Shown in pieces: positions 1 through 8,001 of a stretch of DNA of 64,000 bases. The notes under the pieces were generated by a model, which saw only the letters and a program-made list of their open reading frames with translations, was not told where the DNA came from and searched no databases. This DNA is from a virus. Position 1 is the first letter of the stretch. Each line of letters opens with the position of its first letter. A program made the translations under genes and the position numbers. The DNA lies in IMG/VR virus record IMGVR_UViG_3300044961_000421, positions 16,876 to 80,875 of that record; one strand, 5' to 3'.

Positions 1-108
1 ATTTCAGAAACACTATATGTTGCTTCGTTTGGTTGTGGTTTAAAAATCGGTGCTTGAGCAAATGTTATTCCTACAATTGAAAAAAATAAAATAAAAATAT
101 TTTTCATA
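1..108 (-). CDS. Small exported protein, 3' end outside window
   Basis: The reading frame opens at an ATG at 108 and runs off the window edge, so only the first 36 residues are visible. They form a typical signal peptide: MKN, a hydrophobic stretch (IFILFFSIVGITF) and a likely cleavage site after AQA. AGGAGA lies just upstream of the start. The ATG overlaps the TGA stop of the preceding zinc-ribbon gene (ATGA), suggesting translational coupling. The function cannot be told from this fragment. It is one of at least three genes here with an export signal. Confidence 0.6.
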
Positions 109-316
109 CTTTCTCCTGTGATTTTTTTCTTTTATAATCTGTTACATACCATCCGTTTCCAACAAATTTTAATCCAAATGTTGAAAAGAGAGATTCTAAA
201 TCACCATCACATTTTGTTATTTCCGCTTGGTCGTGTTTTCGTTTTATATCTTTACTTTTCTGATATAATTCTATTTTTTTACCACATTTCAAACATCTAT
301 ATTCATAGATCGGCAT
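104..316 (-). CDS. FmdB-type zinc-ribbon protein
   Basis: This 70-residue protein begins MPIYEYRCLKCGKK, the signature of the FmdB/CxxC regulatory zinc-ribbon family: PxYEYxC followed by CxxC at residues 8-11. The usual second cysteine pair is reduced to a single Cys near residue 36. The C-terminal half is charged. A second FmdB-like gene lies at 3216-3476. The biochemical role of the family is not settled; a regulatory or metal-binding role is inferred. Its stop overlaps the next start. Confidence 0.7.
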   Translation of the reverse strand: MPIYEYRCLKCGKKIELYQKSKDIKRKHDQAEITKCDGDLESLFSTFGLKFVGNGWYVTDYKRKKSQEKV

Positions 317-318
317 AG

Positions 319-501
319 TTAACCTATCGTATACGAAACCACGATACCACTAACAACTTCAAGATTTACTCTTCCTGGAACAAAATCACATGTAAGCATC
401 ATTGGTTTTTCATCCTCAACACTAATTCGAAAGTGTATTTTACGAATTGAAAGAAAATCAATAGCCTCTTGGATTGTCATTCCTATTAATTCATTAAACA
501 T
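319..501 (-). CDS. Small protein resembling I78 peptidase inhibitors
   Basis: This 60-residue protein ends in a pattern (FVPGRVNLEV, then GIVVSYTIG) that resembles the C-terminus of I78-family peptidase inhibitors, which usually end GRxNxxxDxxGxI. The N-terminus (ELIGMTIQEAIDFL) also fits the start of that fold. The match is short and made by eye, so function is uncertain. It sits a few bases from its neighbours in an operon of small genes. Confidence 0.4.
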   Translation of the reverse strand: MFNELIGMTIQEAIDFLSIRKIHFRISVEDEKPMMLTCDFVPGRVNLEVVSGIVVSYTIG

Positions 502-504
502 ATT

Positions 505-768
505 TTACCTCACTCTTATTGCTAATATTTTATCTAATGCTTCCTGTTTTGTCATTCCACAAATCATTCTTGTATACTGAACGGGTTTAGTATACATAAA
601 CAATAATATCCAAAATGCTTTTTTAAATCCTAATTCTTTAAATGGATTTCCAGGAAATTCTTCAACCGTTTCTATAGCAGAAATAACAGATTGTCTGGGA
701 ATTAAATCACTATCATCGAACGGAATATCATTATATTCAAAAAAACTTTTTTCATTATTTTCATTCAT
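505..768 (-). CDS. Hypothetical protein
   Basis: I do not recognise this 87-residue protein. The chosen start is the ATG at 768 (MNENNEKSFF), which overlaps the stop of the upstream gene; a longer reading from 783 would run further into that gene. The N-terminal third is acidic and the C-terminal half is more hydrophobic, ending in basic residues (ILAIRVR). Overlapping placement suggests co-translation with the gene at 761-1213. Confidence 0.5.
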   Translation of the reverse strand: MNENNEKSFFEYNDIPFDDSDLIPRQSVISAIETVEEFPGNPFKELGFKKAFWILLFMYTKPVQYTRMICGMTKQEALDKILAIRVR

Positions 769-1213
769 AGGGAAAATCTCCATACATTTGTTTTAAGATA
801 TCTATTTCTTCTTTAGCCTTTTTTGTTGATGACTCTAAAAGAGACAAACAAGTATTACAGTATGATTCCAAAAAAGATTCATAATTTTTTTCAACATTTT
901 TTAAATAATCTTGGTATTCTTCAAATGTCATATTATTTAAATCCAATGTAGATTCAAATTTATTTCTTTCATTCAAAAATTTGATGAATTCTCGTTTCTT
1001 CATGATAGCATCTTCTGGAATATTTAAATTAACCATGTGTTCGGCAATAAAATTTTCGATGCCTTCGATGATCGCAAGAATGTTAGAGATTGCTACAATA
1101 GGAATTTTTGCTTCATATAAAAAACTCTGAACTACTTCTTCCAAACAAAACAATAGAATTCTAATTTTGTTCAAAATAAAACAACTTTCTTTTACTTTCT
1201 GTTGGTCATTCAT
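761..1213 (-). CDS. Hypothetical helical protein
   Basis: This 150-residue protein has no recognised family. It is almost entirely predicted helix by eye, with heptad-like runs (FLNERNKFESTLD, DYLKNVEKNYESFL), and ends with SFLESYCNTCLSLLESSTKK, which contains a CxxC. AGGTGATAA precedes the ATG at 1213. Its 3' end overlaps the start of the next gene. Confidence 0.5.
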   Translation of the reverse strand: MNDQQKVKESCFILNKIRILLFCLEEVVQSFLYEAKIPIVAISNILAIIEGIENFIAEHMVNLNIPEDAIMKKREFIKFLNERNKFESTLDLNNMTFEEYQDYLKNVEKNYESFLESYCNTCLSLLESSTKKAKEEIDILKQMYGDFPYE

Positions 1214-1224
1214 ATAATTATCAC

Positions 1225-1740
1225 CTATATATTATTTATGGGTTTCAAAATCATGTTATGGGTTACAAAATCATGTAGATACTTTAATTCATCGTATCCT
1301 ATATCTCGTTCTTCACAAAAATTGGAAAGGTAAGAAGAAACGGATAGCAGAATACTACGATGTAAAGCATCAATTCTTGGAAGTATCTTTAATTTGGAAA
1401 AATGTTTGATTCCGTTTTCCCATGCTCTCGCCTCACATAAACATGTGAGATTTTCATAATGTTTATCGAGATACTTATTTTCGATCATGTGTCCATGTTC
1501 GTGAATTAAAATTGATGAAATATCATGCCAAGAAAGAGATTTTCCTATTTTAATTCTAACTGCTTTTCCATAATATGCTGTTGCATCTATATATGGATAG
1601 CTCAGTTCTGATTTACAAAACACAACCTTATAATATTTTTTACATTCTTCCAAAATTTTCTCAAAGGTTTCAAATCCTTCATCATTATTCACACACCTTT
1701 TCAATTCGTTCAGAGATAATTCATGATTATTAGATCCCAT
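1225..1740 (-). CDS. Zinc-metallopeptidase-like protein (HEHGH)
   Basis: The 171-residue product contains HEHGH at about residues 80-84, within a hydrophobic helix (SSILIHEHGHMIENKY), followed about 20 residues later by CLCEARAWE, which could supply the third zinc ligand. That is the arrangement of gluzincin-type HExxH proteases. The start is taken at ATG 1740 (MGSNNHE), 11 bases inside the upstream gene. The substrate is unknown. Phage HExxH proteins include toxin-like and host-takeover proteins, but nothing in the context chooses between them. Confidence 0.6.
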   Translation of the reverse strand: MGSNNHELSLNELKRCVNNDEGFETFEKILEECKKYYKVVFCKSELSYPYIDATAYYGKAVRIKIGKSLSWHDISSILIHEHGHMIENKYLDKHYENLTCLCEARAWENGIKHFSKLKILPRIDALHRSILLSVSSYLSNFCEERDIGYDELKYLHDFVTHNMILKPINNI

Positions 1741-2371
1741 ACATACTCCTAAACATATCACGAACAGTTATTAATTTATCCAAAAAATCGTTTTTCTTCA
1801 CTTCATAAATGTCCACTTTCAAATTATCCGTCAAGAGTATCATGATTACAATATCATCTATTTTTGTTCCGGTTCTTTCCTCAAATGCTTCAGCATAAAA
1901 GGAACCTTGAATAAAGTAGGATTCCAACCATTCTAATTTTTTCTTTCTCCTGTTTGTTTTGAAATCTATAACCGTTGGTTTACCATCATAAACACAAATA
2001 CAATCCGAACGTCCAGCAATTTTATATTTATCAGACCAAATTGTTTTTTCTTGGCAATAAATTTCTGTAATCTTTGATAGACTAGGAAGAAATGCTCTGA
2101 AATCAACCGTCTCCTTAATAGGTTCATTCTTAAGATATTTTTCAACAATTTCATGAAGAGAAGTTCCTCGGCGTGTCGCGGTTGAAGAAATCTTATTTGC
2201 CGTTTTCTCTCCGACACGTCTTTTCCAATTACTAATAGTCTCCTCACTCAAAACGGATAATACTGTAGTGATAGAAGGGTATAAGTTTCCTTCAGGAGTA
2301 ACATATACCCTTATATCGTTTTCGTTTCGTATCGGAATATCCGGGATTTCAATGTTGTGTTGTATTATCAT
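1730..2371 (-). CDS. PD-(D/E)XK nuclease (Cas4/RecB-like exonuclease)
   Basis: This 213-residue protein carries the RecB/Cas4-type nuclease core: GTSLHEIVEKYL (helix with conserved His/Glu), KIAGRSDCICVYDG, VIDFKTNRR (the D-x(n)-DxK metal-binding motif) and a C-terminal helix YFIQGSFYAEAFEE (the QxxxY motif). No iron-sulphur cysteines are evident. T4-like phages often encode such a single-domain exonuclease near replication genes; a role in DNA processing or recombination is inferred. Confidence 0.7.
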   Translation of the reverse strand: MIIQHNIEIPDIPIRNENDIRVYVTPEGNLYPSITTVLSVLSEETISNWKRRVGEKTANKISSTATRRGTSLHEIVEKYLKNEPIKETVDFRAFLPSLSKITEIYCQEKTIWSDKYKIAGRSDCICVYDGKPTVIDFKTNRRKKKLEWLESYFIQGSFYAEAFEERTGTKIDDIVIMILLTDNLKVDIYEVKKNDFLDKLITVRDMFRSMYGI

Positions 2372-2385
2372 CTAACTATAGTTTA

Positions 2386-3105
2386 TCACACTTTCTTGTT
2401 GGATTCAAGCTTATATTTCATTTCGATATAATTTTTCACCAGCTTGCTTCTTACTATGTCTTCGACACCAAATTCTATATACTCAAAATCATCCTTCATC
2501 TCAAAAAGGATATCCAAAAATTTTAACAATCCTTCTTTTTCATGATGTTTAATCAAATCCGTTTGCGCGTAATCGCCGCAGAAAAAAAGGCGGCAGTTAT
2601 TACCGGTCCTTGTAATAATCGTATCAAGTTCTTGGAAATTCATGTTTTGAATTTCATCAACAATAACCAAACAGTTCTCGAAAGTTTTTCCTCGTAAAAA
2701 GGATGTGGAAATAAATTCTATATATCCTTTTGTTTTCATTACGTCGAGTGCATCCCCTCGTTCAAACAAATCGGAAAGAATATATTTATAGGCAGCCTCG
2801 TATTCCGCCATCTTTTCTTTCGCATCACCGGGTAGGTGTCCCATTTCCCTACTCTGTACACATGACCGTATAATTACAACTTTGTTATATGGATCACATT
2901 TGCTCTTTAATAAAGTTCTAAGAGCTAAATAAATGGCAATAAAGGTTTTCCCTGTTCCAGCAACACCATGCATTAGAACATTGAACCCTTCTTCCCAAGA
3001 TTCAAACACATATTCTTGCCCAGGTGTTTTTGGAACAATATTTCTCAATCTAAATGTAGCATCTATACCATTCATAGTTTTTTTTGTTATTTGTTTTTTT
3101 GCCAT
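2386..3105 (-). CDS. phoH: PhoH-like ATPase
   Basis: This 239-residue P-loop ATPase has Walker A GVAGTGKT at residues 47-54 and Walker B LVIVDEIQN near residue 150, followed by the PhoH-type QELDTIITR and a GNNCRLFFCGDYAQTDL segment. PhoH proteins are RNA-helicase-like ATPases common in marine and freshwater phages; their role is debated (RNA metabolism or phosphate stress). The length matches phage PhoH. A hairpin terminator lies immediately upstream (3136-3171), so the gene may begin a new transcript, but no clear promoter box was found. Confidence 0.85.
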   Translation of the reverse strand: MAKKQITKKTMNGIDATFRLRNIVPKTPGQEYVFESWEEGFNVLMHGVAGTGKTFIAIYLALRTLLKSKCDPYNKVVIIRSCVQSREMGHLPGDAKEKMAEYEAAYKYILSDLFERGDALDVMKTKGYIEFISTSFLRGKTFENCLVIVDEIQNMNFQELDTIITRTGNNCRLFFCGDYAQTDLIKHHEKEGLLKFLDILFEMKDDFEYIEFGVEDIVRSKLVKNYIEMKYKLESNKKV

Positions 3106-3135
3106 TCTGGTCCCTTAAAGATAAGTAGATACAAC

Positions 3136-3171
3136 AAAAGGTAAGCCGCATTGATATACGGCTTACCTTTT
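3136..3171 (-). terminator. Rho-independent terminator hairpin
   Basis: A perfect 13-bp inverted repeat, AAAAGGTAAGCCG against CGGCTTACCTTTT, with a 10-base loop. On the minus strand it ends in TTTTGTTG. It lies between the zinc-ribbon gene at 3216-3476 and phoH, so it probably ends the upstream transcript. The stem is GC-rich in an otherwise AT-rich gap. Confidence 0.75.
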
Positions 3172-3215
3172 GGAGGAGTGAATTTGATATGAAACTCACA
3201 ACCGTATTTAGAAAA

Positions 3216-3476
3216 TCAAATATCTTTAATTGTGGAACCAGGATGTGCTTTTTTAATTTCTTTTAATCTACTCCTAAAATCATCATTTGGTTTTATTCTT
3301 CCCATTTTCCATGGGTCACCAAAATTTGCCTTTGTTACAATTTGTTCAATTTCACAATTTCCGTCACCGGCACAACCTTCCGGTTTTTCAGAAAGAGGCT
3401 TTTCCATATCTTTCATTGGAAGAAGCCTTTCGTATTCATAACCACATTTCTTACATCTGTAGTTGTATAGTGGCAT
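3216..3476 (-). CDS. FmdB-type zinc-ribbon protein
   Basis: The 86-residue product begins MPLYNYRCKKCGYEYER and carries CxxC at residues 8-11 plus CAGDGNC further on, giving a complete zinc ribbon of the FmdB family. The C-terminal tail (DDFRSRLKEIKKAHP) is typical of phage members of this family. It is the second FmdB-like gene in the window. The leader contains a palindrome between the only good Shine-Dalgarno and the ATG. Confidence 0.75.
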   Translation of the reverse strand: MPLYNYRCKKCGYEYERLLPMKDMEKPLSEKPEGCAGDGNCEIEQIVTKANFGDPWKMGRIKPNDDFRSRLKEIKKAHPGSTIKDI

Positions 3477-3486
3477 TTTCGTTTCT

Positions 3487-3504
3487 CTTATTTTTAAAAA
3501 TAAG
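3487..3504 (-). promoter_or_regulatory. Palindrome between Shine-Dalgarno and start codon
   Basis: CTTATTTTTAAAAATAAG is a perfect 18-bp palindrome in the leader of the zinc-ribbon gene at 3216-3476. The only strong Shine-Dalgarno (TTAGGAG) lies 4 bases upstream of it and the ATG 10 bases downstream. If the palindrome folds, the spacing shortens from about 32 to about 14 bases. T4 gene 38 is known to use a hairpin in this way. The effect here is inferred. Confidence 0.4.
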
Positions 3505-3601
3505 TTATCTCCTAATTTAAAGTAATATAATCGTAATCATTAATATTTTTTAATGATGTATTTGTTTATATCTACTAACCAAAATATTATTCATCCTTTT
3601 T

Positions 3602-4096
3602 CTATACCATAAAAATTTTATCTTTAAACCATTTCGGCATCGAACGTGGTGGATTCCATTTTGCTAAATGTTGCTTACAAAAAATATAATATTTACGATA
3701 GGAGGAAAATGGATCACCATCAACATGACAAAATTCTGGCATACAAAGAGGAATTGGTGTAATAGCACCATTCTCTCTCAATGGTGGTGTTGGTAAAGAC
3801 AATATAGTATCATACGCCTTATGATTACGAGCAATAGGATGATTAAAACGAATTCTCCACTCATTATTTAGCGCCTCCGCATAAGATTTCATCCAGTTCC
3901 AATTTTCTATACATTCTCGAACCCACCTTGATGTAGGGTGGTTGATATAAGACGCTTTATATCCGCAATCAATACCATTCACTCGACAAGCTGTACTCAT
4001 CATCTGAGCACATTCAAGAGGAATTTTTACAATATGAGAATCAACATGATAGGAAGCCGAAATTTCAAAATTTTCATCTAATGGAAAGATATTCAT
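3602..4096 (-). CDS. Pyrimidine-dimer glycosylase-like protein
   Basis: The 164-residue protein starts MNIFPLDENFEISASYHVD and continues with HIVKIPLECAQMMSTACR, INHPTSRWVRECIENWNWM and a Glu/Arg-rich helix. This layout resembles the pyrimidine dimer DNA glycosylase/endonuclease V-type family (DenV-like, UV repair). The start is placed at ATG 4096, not further upstream, because a near-perfect promoter (4103-4131) ends exactly 6 bp before that ATG; the mRNA is then predicted to be leaderless. Enzymatic activity is not proven by the sequence. Confidence 0.6.
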   Translation of the reverse strand: MNIFPLDENFEISASYHVDSHIVKIPLECAQMMSTACRVNGIDCGYKASYINHPTSRWVRECIENWNWMKSYAEALNNEWRIRFNHPIARNHKAYDTILSLPTPPLRENGAITPIPLCMPEFCHVDGDPFSSYRKYYIFCKQHLAKWNPPRSMPKWFKDKIFMV

Positions 4097-4102
4097 ACTC
4101 TT

Positions 4103-4131
4103 ATTATACAATATTATTTCTATGTTGTCAA
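4103..4131 (-). promoter_or_regulatory. Sigma70-type promoter, leaderless start
   Basis: The minus strand reads TTGACA, 17 bp, TATAAT, both boxes perfect. Only 6 bp separate the -10 from the ATG at 4096, so transcription should begin at or next to the start codon. It follows the stop of the decayed reading frame at 4134. Confidence 0.8.
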
Positions 4132-4133
4132 CT

Positions 4134-4376
4134 TTAAACAATTGTGATACTTTGGTCGAATTCTTCCTTATCTCTATATCCACCACTATCCAAATAAACC
4201 CACCTTCGGAGAACCAATTCTATAACTTTCTGAAATTCTTCATCATCGACATTTTTTGGCAAATGCGGTGAGAGCAAGATTTTGCCACACCATCATTAGA
4301 GAAATGCCTTTCCAATTTACATCCAAAAATCAAACAAAATTTTCTCTTTTCCGGAATATGTGTATTCTTTTTTCAT
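4134..4376 (-). pseudogene. Decayed small gene after guaC-like gene
   Basis: An ATG at 4376 overlaps the stop of the GMP-reductase-like gene (ATGA), but the frame closes after 19 residues. Further on, two other frames look protein-like: RHFSNDGVAK in one and LPKNVDDEEFQKVIELVL to a stop at 4134 in another. They would join if one A were added to the A-run in GGCAAAATC. This suggests a real gene broken by indels, or sequencing errors. No family was recognised. Confidence 0.35.
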
Positions 4377-5470
4377 GTCAGTAATCCATGAGGGTGTGAT
4401 TCTCGTAATCCTGCATGTGTAATTTCGACAAATCTAGCATTTTCTCTCAGTTCAGCAATATTCATTGCTCCACAGTAAGACATACCAGAACGTAATCCAT
4501 CGCACAAACCGTTAATAATATTCTCTACAGCACCCTTATAAGGAACCAATGCCTCGGTTCCTTCGATGAATGCTACACGCTCATTCCTATCTTTTTTGTC
4601 GGCAAAAGACGCCGATCCTCGATATACTTTATAGAGAGAACCATTATTTCCTTTTATAACATTTCCTGGTGCCTCTTTTGTTCCGGCAAGCAAACTACCG
4701 AGCATCACGGCATTTGCGCCAGCAGCCAGAGATTTTACAATATCTCCACTTGATTTAATACCTCCATCAGCGATAATACCGCAATTGAAACAATTTCCCG
4801 AAAAAATATCCATAACAGAATGTAGTGTTGGTATTCCACATCCGGTCATAATTCTTGTTGTACACAAAGAACCACCACCAATACCAACTTTAAAAGAAAT
4901 ATTATTTTTGATATAAACATCAATTTTTTCTAGAGTTAATCCTTTTTGTTTTAGAACATTTATAACTATAGAAATTATATTCTTATATGCTCGTTCTGTC
5001 GCAATATTACCAAAAATTACCGGGAAATTAAATGTTTCCTGCATTTCCATATATCTGGAAACAACATTCAAAACCTTGATATTATCAGCATGAGCCACAT
5101 CCAAACAAAGAATGTCCGCTCCATACTTGATACCAACCTCTACCTGTTCCTTCCAATTATCTTGGACTCCAAATGAAACACCAATAGCACCAGAATCGGG
5201 AACACGATCAATATTTCTATATGGTTCGAGAATACCAATAACTTCTTCTAGTGGAATCGTTCTTGGAATAATAGCCATTCCACCTAAGCGCATCATTTCT
5301 GAAACCATATCTTTTCCTGTCACTGAAGACATGTTTGCAGAAATGATTGGAATTTTGAGCTTAATTCCGGAAATGGTAGTTGAAATGTCAATATCATTTC
5401 TGGAACCGCAAGTAGAATATTGTGGTTCTAGGAGTACATCATCAAACGAAAGAGCCTTTTTAAAGTACAT
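4373..5470 (-). CDS. guaC: GMP reductase / IMP dehydrogenase family enzyme
   Basis: This 365-residue TIM-barrel enzyme has SFDDVLLEPQYST at the N-terminus, LDVAHAD near residue 124, and a catalytic loop GGGSLCTTRIMTGCG with the nucleophile Cys203. The CTTRxxTGxG form is that of GMP reductase rather than IMP dehydrogenase, and no CBS domain is present, so reduction of GMP to IMP is the better guess; phosphate-binding IADGGIKSSGD and the YRGSAS flap region follow. It would adjust the guanine nucleotide pool during DNA synthesis. IMP dehydrogenase activity is the alternative. Confidence 0.8.
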   Translation of the reverse strand: MYFKKALSFDDVLLEPQYSTCGSRNDIDISTTISGIKLKIPIISANMSSVTGKDMVSEMMRLGGMAIIPRTIPLEEVIGILEPYRNIDRVPDSGAIGVSFGVQDNWKEQVEVGIKYGADILCLDVAHADNIKVLNVVSRYMEMQETFNFPVIFGNIATERAYKNIISIVINVLKQKGLTLEKIDVYIKNNISFKVGIGGGSLCTTRIMTGCGIPTLHSVMDIFSGNCFNCGIIADGGIKSSGDIVKSLAAGANAVMLGSLLAGTKEAPGNVIKGNNGSLYKVYRGSASFADKKDRNERVAFIEGTEALVPYKGAVENIINGLCDGLRSGMSYCGAMNIAELRENARFVEITHAGLRESHPHGLLT

Positions 5471-5810
5471 TATATTCTTTTATCCTCTTTTTCATTAAAC
5501 GCAAAATAGCATTCTTGTTAAATTTAATGATATCTTTTTCTTCCAAAATAGAAAGAACATAATTTAAGTATTCTGTAGGATTTTCAACAAACATCCAAAC
5601 GATATTTGTTTGTGTTTCCAACTTTTCTTGAAGAGCAATGGACAACTCTGCTTCAACAATATCTAATATTGTTTTAGCCAACTTATCTTCGGATTTATAT
5701 TCATCTCCGGAGTTTCCGAAATAATCATCTAGGATATCATCAATACCTTCTGTTTCTAAAAAATTATCACAAACCTTTTTGTTATTTTTCTTAATAATAA
5801 ATTTTTTCAT
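5460..5810 (-). CDS. Hypothetical acidic protein
   Basis: An unrecognised protein of about 116 residues. It starts with a basic tract (MKKFIIKKNNKK), followed by an acidic centre (DDILDDYFGNSGDEY) and a helical C-terminus. Two in-frame ATGs exist, at 5825 and 5810. The downstream one has AAGGA at a workable distance and is preferred. It overlaps the guaC-like start by 11 bases. Confidence 0.5.
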   Translation of the reverse strand: MKKFIIKKNNKKVCDNFLETEGIDDILDDYFGNSGDEYKSEDKLAKTILDIVEAELSIALQEKLETQTNIVWMFVENPTEYLNYVLSILEEKDIIKFNKNAILRLMKKRIKEYNVL

Positions 5811-5814
5811 TATA

Positions 5815-5973
5815 TTATATTTCATCCTTTATCTTTTGTTTCAATTTTTGATCAACGATAGTTCTGTTGCTTCGGCACCATGGACAAGAACCGGAATTCT
5901 TACACGAACTATCATATAATCTAGGTCCATAAATCTTTTTCTTTTTATCGGTTTGCTTTCTTCTCCAACTCAT
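5815..5973 (-). CDS. Small basic Cys-containing protein
   Basis: A 52-residue frame from ATG 5973 to TAA 5815. It begins MSWRRKQTDKKKK and contains CKNSGSCPWC, a Cx5CxxC cluster. It fills the gap between the RNA ligase and the gene at 5460-5810, touching both, which fits the packing of this operon. No family was recognised; a small metal-binding or nucleic-acid-binding protein is possible from the charge and cysteines. Confidence 0.55.
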   Translation of the reverse strand: MSWRRKQTDKKKKIYGPRLYDSSCKNSGSCPWCRSNRTIVDQKLKQKIKDEI

Positions 5974-5974
5974 A

Positions 5975-7076
5975 TTACTCTCTCACCTTCATTAATTTGA
6001 ACATTTTTTTTGGTGGGTGTGTTCTCACCCAATGTTCAACATTTTTCACTTTTCCATCATATAGTGCAAAAAATGCTGATTTAAACAAATTATATTTAGG
6101 TGTTTGAAGAACAAGAGCAAAATCCTTCCTTGTTTTAAACACCATTTGTGTCAATTCTTCCCACTGTTCGGAAAGATGATATATCAGGTTTTCATACAAA
6201 CCATGTATATTTTTGAATGATCTTTCCAAATCAGGAAAATATGTCAATATTTCGGATGTTTCTCCTTTTTGTATCAATTCGACTATTTTTTCTTCATTAA
6301 GAGTATCTTTTAGGTGATGAAGAATTACATACTTTGGAGATTTTATTTTTAAACGATTATAATACTTATCAACAAGAACAAAACCTTCCTGCTCATTTGG
6401 ATTTAAGTTTTTGGACATTTCTATGACATCGTTTACCGTTTGTACCGGGAATTCCCGGACAGGATTTAATTCTTGAAATTTTTGCACATCCAAAGAAACA
6501 CCCGTTTTGTTGTGGCGTACACCTATTAATGTCAATTTTCCTTCATTATCTCCCTGAACGACAACTATTCTGTTATATTTTGATTCCAACTCGAAACAAT
6601 AAGTATATGATTCATCCAATACTTTCAATACTCCATCATTTTGGTGGGTAAATATTTTCCAAAATAGTTGACTAAATGTAAAGTTTTCGTTACCCATATT
6701 TCCACCCGCATCAGGAGATCCCTTTGACGCAACATGCCACTCGTTATCATAGTGATATAGTATCATCAAAGAACCATCAAGTTTTTCTTGAACCTTCATC
6801 GAAGAAAAATCAAAATTTTCTGTTTCAAATTCTCCATAATTAAAGAATCTATCAAACGGGCGCGCAACAACTTCATAATTATTTTCTTCATCGAGTATTA
6901 TACCACGCAATTCACAAACTATTGGATAATTTCTCACCTTTTGAGATTCCAGCCCATAACAAAACTGAAGAAGGTTGGGGTATTTCGTATGGTGCTTCGC
7001 AAAAACACCATATTGTTCTTCTAGCTTCGAAAGAGCATCTTCATTTTTTTAAAAGAAATTTTTGTAACTCAAGCAT
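5975..7076 (-). CDS. rnlA: T4 Rnl1-like RNA ligase, apparent frameshift
   Basis: The main frame carries ligase motifs: ELRGIILDEENNYEVVARPF, FDRFFNYGE, the nucleotidyl lysine in VQEKLDGS, FELESKYNRIVV and EGFVLVDKYYNRLKIKSP. This matches the T4 RnlA family, which seals 5'-phosphate to 3'-OH ends in RNA, for example in tRNA repair. In this frame the only start is a GTG at 6937, which would delete the conserved N-terminus. Upstream bases continue the family pattern (KLEEQYGVFAKHHTKYPNLL), and an ATG at 7076 opens MLELQKFLLK in another frame. The two join if the A7 run at 7044-7050 were A6, so an indel, sequencing error or +1 slippage is likely. Confidence 0.75.
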
Positions 7077-7103
7077 ACCAAAGCCATCCAATATTCATTC
7101 CTA

Positions 7104-7136
7104 TGGATATGGATTTATGAAGTATGAACATATCCA
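7104..7136 (-). promoter_or_regulatory. Hairpin in RNA ligase leader
   Basis: A perfect 8-bp inverted repeat, TGGATATG against CATATCCA, with a 17-base loop lies in the predicted 5' leader of the RNA ligase mRNA, about 30 bases before its start. No poly-U follows it, so it is not an obvious terminator. A regulatory role is inferred only from position. Confidence 0.4.
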
Positions 7137-7161
7137 CAGGATTATAAATTATCATATTACT

Positions 7162-7190
7162 ATTATATCACAGTCTACTCTAATTATCAA
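7162..7190 (-). promoter_or_regulatory. Sigma70-type promoter for RNA ligase
   Basis: TTGATA, 17 bp, TATAAT, with TGTGA directly before the -10. It overlaps the stop of the phosphoesterase gene and would produce an mRNA with a leader of about 80 bases for the RNA ligase gene. Confidence 0.7.
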
Positions 7191-7977
7191 GGTAAATAGA
7201 ATTCAGGTAATCATATTTTCCTTGAGGATCTTGAGCACCGGTTTTCCATGGTTTTAGAATTTCAATATGTGTTTTATTATCAGATTCTATCAAAAACGCA
7301 GCAGTTCTCATATCAGTATCTATCATATAATTTTCAGAATTATCTGATGATATATAAACAACATCTTTTCGTTGCGTATGTCCAAATAACTGATTAATAC
7401 CTTCTGTTGGTTTATAATTTTGAACATCGCACCATGTAATGCCTCCATATGGTTGTGTACCACCACGATCATAACCGGCTAATAGAAACATATCCACAAA
7501 TCCGGTATTCACCTTTCCTTTAATTTTCTCATTGAGTTTTGGAAAAAATTCATATCCACAATCTTGGAACGAAACACCAATCAATTCTTTTGTTATACCT
7601 GCATGAGATAGAACATAATCACCAACAACTCTGATAAAATCAAATCTATCTAGATAAGGTGCCAAAATTTTATTTACTCTCTTCGCTTCTGTTGGTTGGA
7701 ATCCCGCACAACTATATTCGTATGCTGAATTTATATATAGATAACGGATATCATGGTTTCCAACAAGAAAGGTATAATTTTCGTTTTTTTCAATAAGACT
7801 TCTGAGCCATTCTGCCGTTTCTGTTGCTGAAAAGATTCTCCTGAAGGAATCAAAATAATCTCCCAAAAAAACAACAGAATCATATTTACCTCGAAGACTG
7901 TTTAAAAGGTGGTTTGCTCTCCCAATGGCTTGGTGAATATCAGGAATCACTAGTGTCGTTTTTTTTGTCATTTTCAT
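7180..7977 (-). CDS. Calcineurin-like metallophosphoesterase
   Basis: This 265-residue protein shows all metallophosphatase motifs in order: PDIH (residues 12-15), GDYFDS (about 39-44), GNHDI (about 73-77), SHAG near 130 and GHTQR near 196. These bind two metals and hydrolyse phosphomonoesters or diesters. The LSHAGIT segment and overall size resemble the PP1/PP2A-like bacterial and phage (lambda PP type) phosphatases. The substrate is unknown. It is one of three metallophosphoesterases in the window. Confidence 0.8.
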   Translation of the reverse strand: MKMTKKTTLVIPDIHQAIGRANHLLNSLRGKYDSVVFLGDYFDSFRRIFSATETAEWLRSLIEKNENYTFLVGNHDIRYLYINSAYEYSCAGFQPTEAKRVNKILAPYLDRFDFIRVVGDYVLSHAGITKELIGVSFQDCGYEFFPKLNEKIKGKVNTGFVDMFLLAGYDRGGTQPYGGITWCDVQNYKPTEGINQLFGHTQRKDVVYISSDNSENYMIDTDMRTAAFLIESDNKTHIEILKPWKTGAQDPQGKYDYLNSIYLDN

Positions 7978-8001
7978 TAGAAATCCTTTTTTTCAACCAC
8001 A

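Noticed and set aside
6922-7257. Plus-strand 111-codon frame
   Set aside because: It is antisense to the RNA ligase N-terminus and its leader, has no Shine-Dalgarno and contains the complement of a minus-strand promoter.
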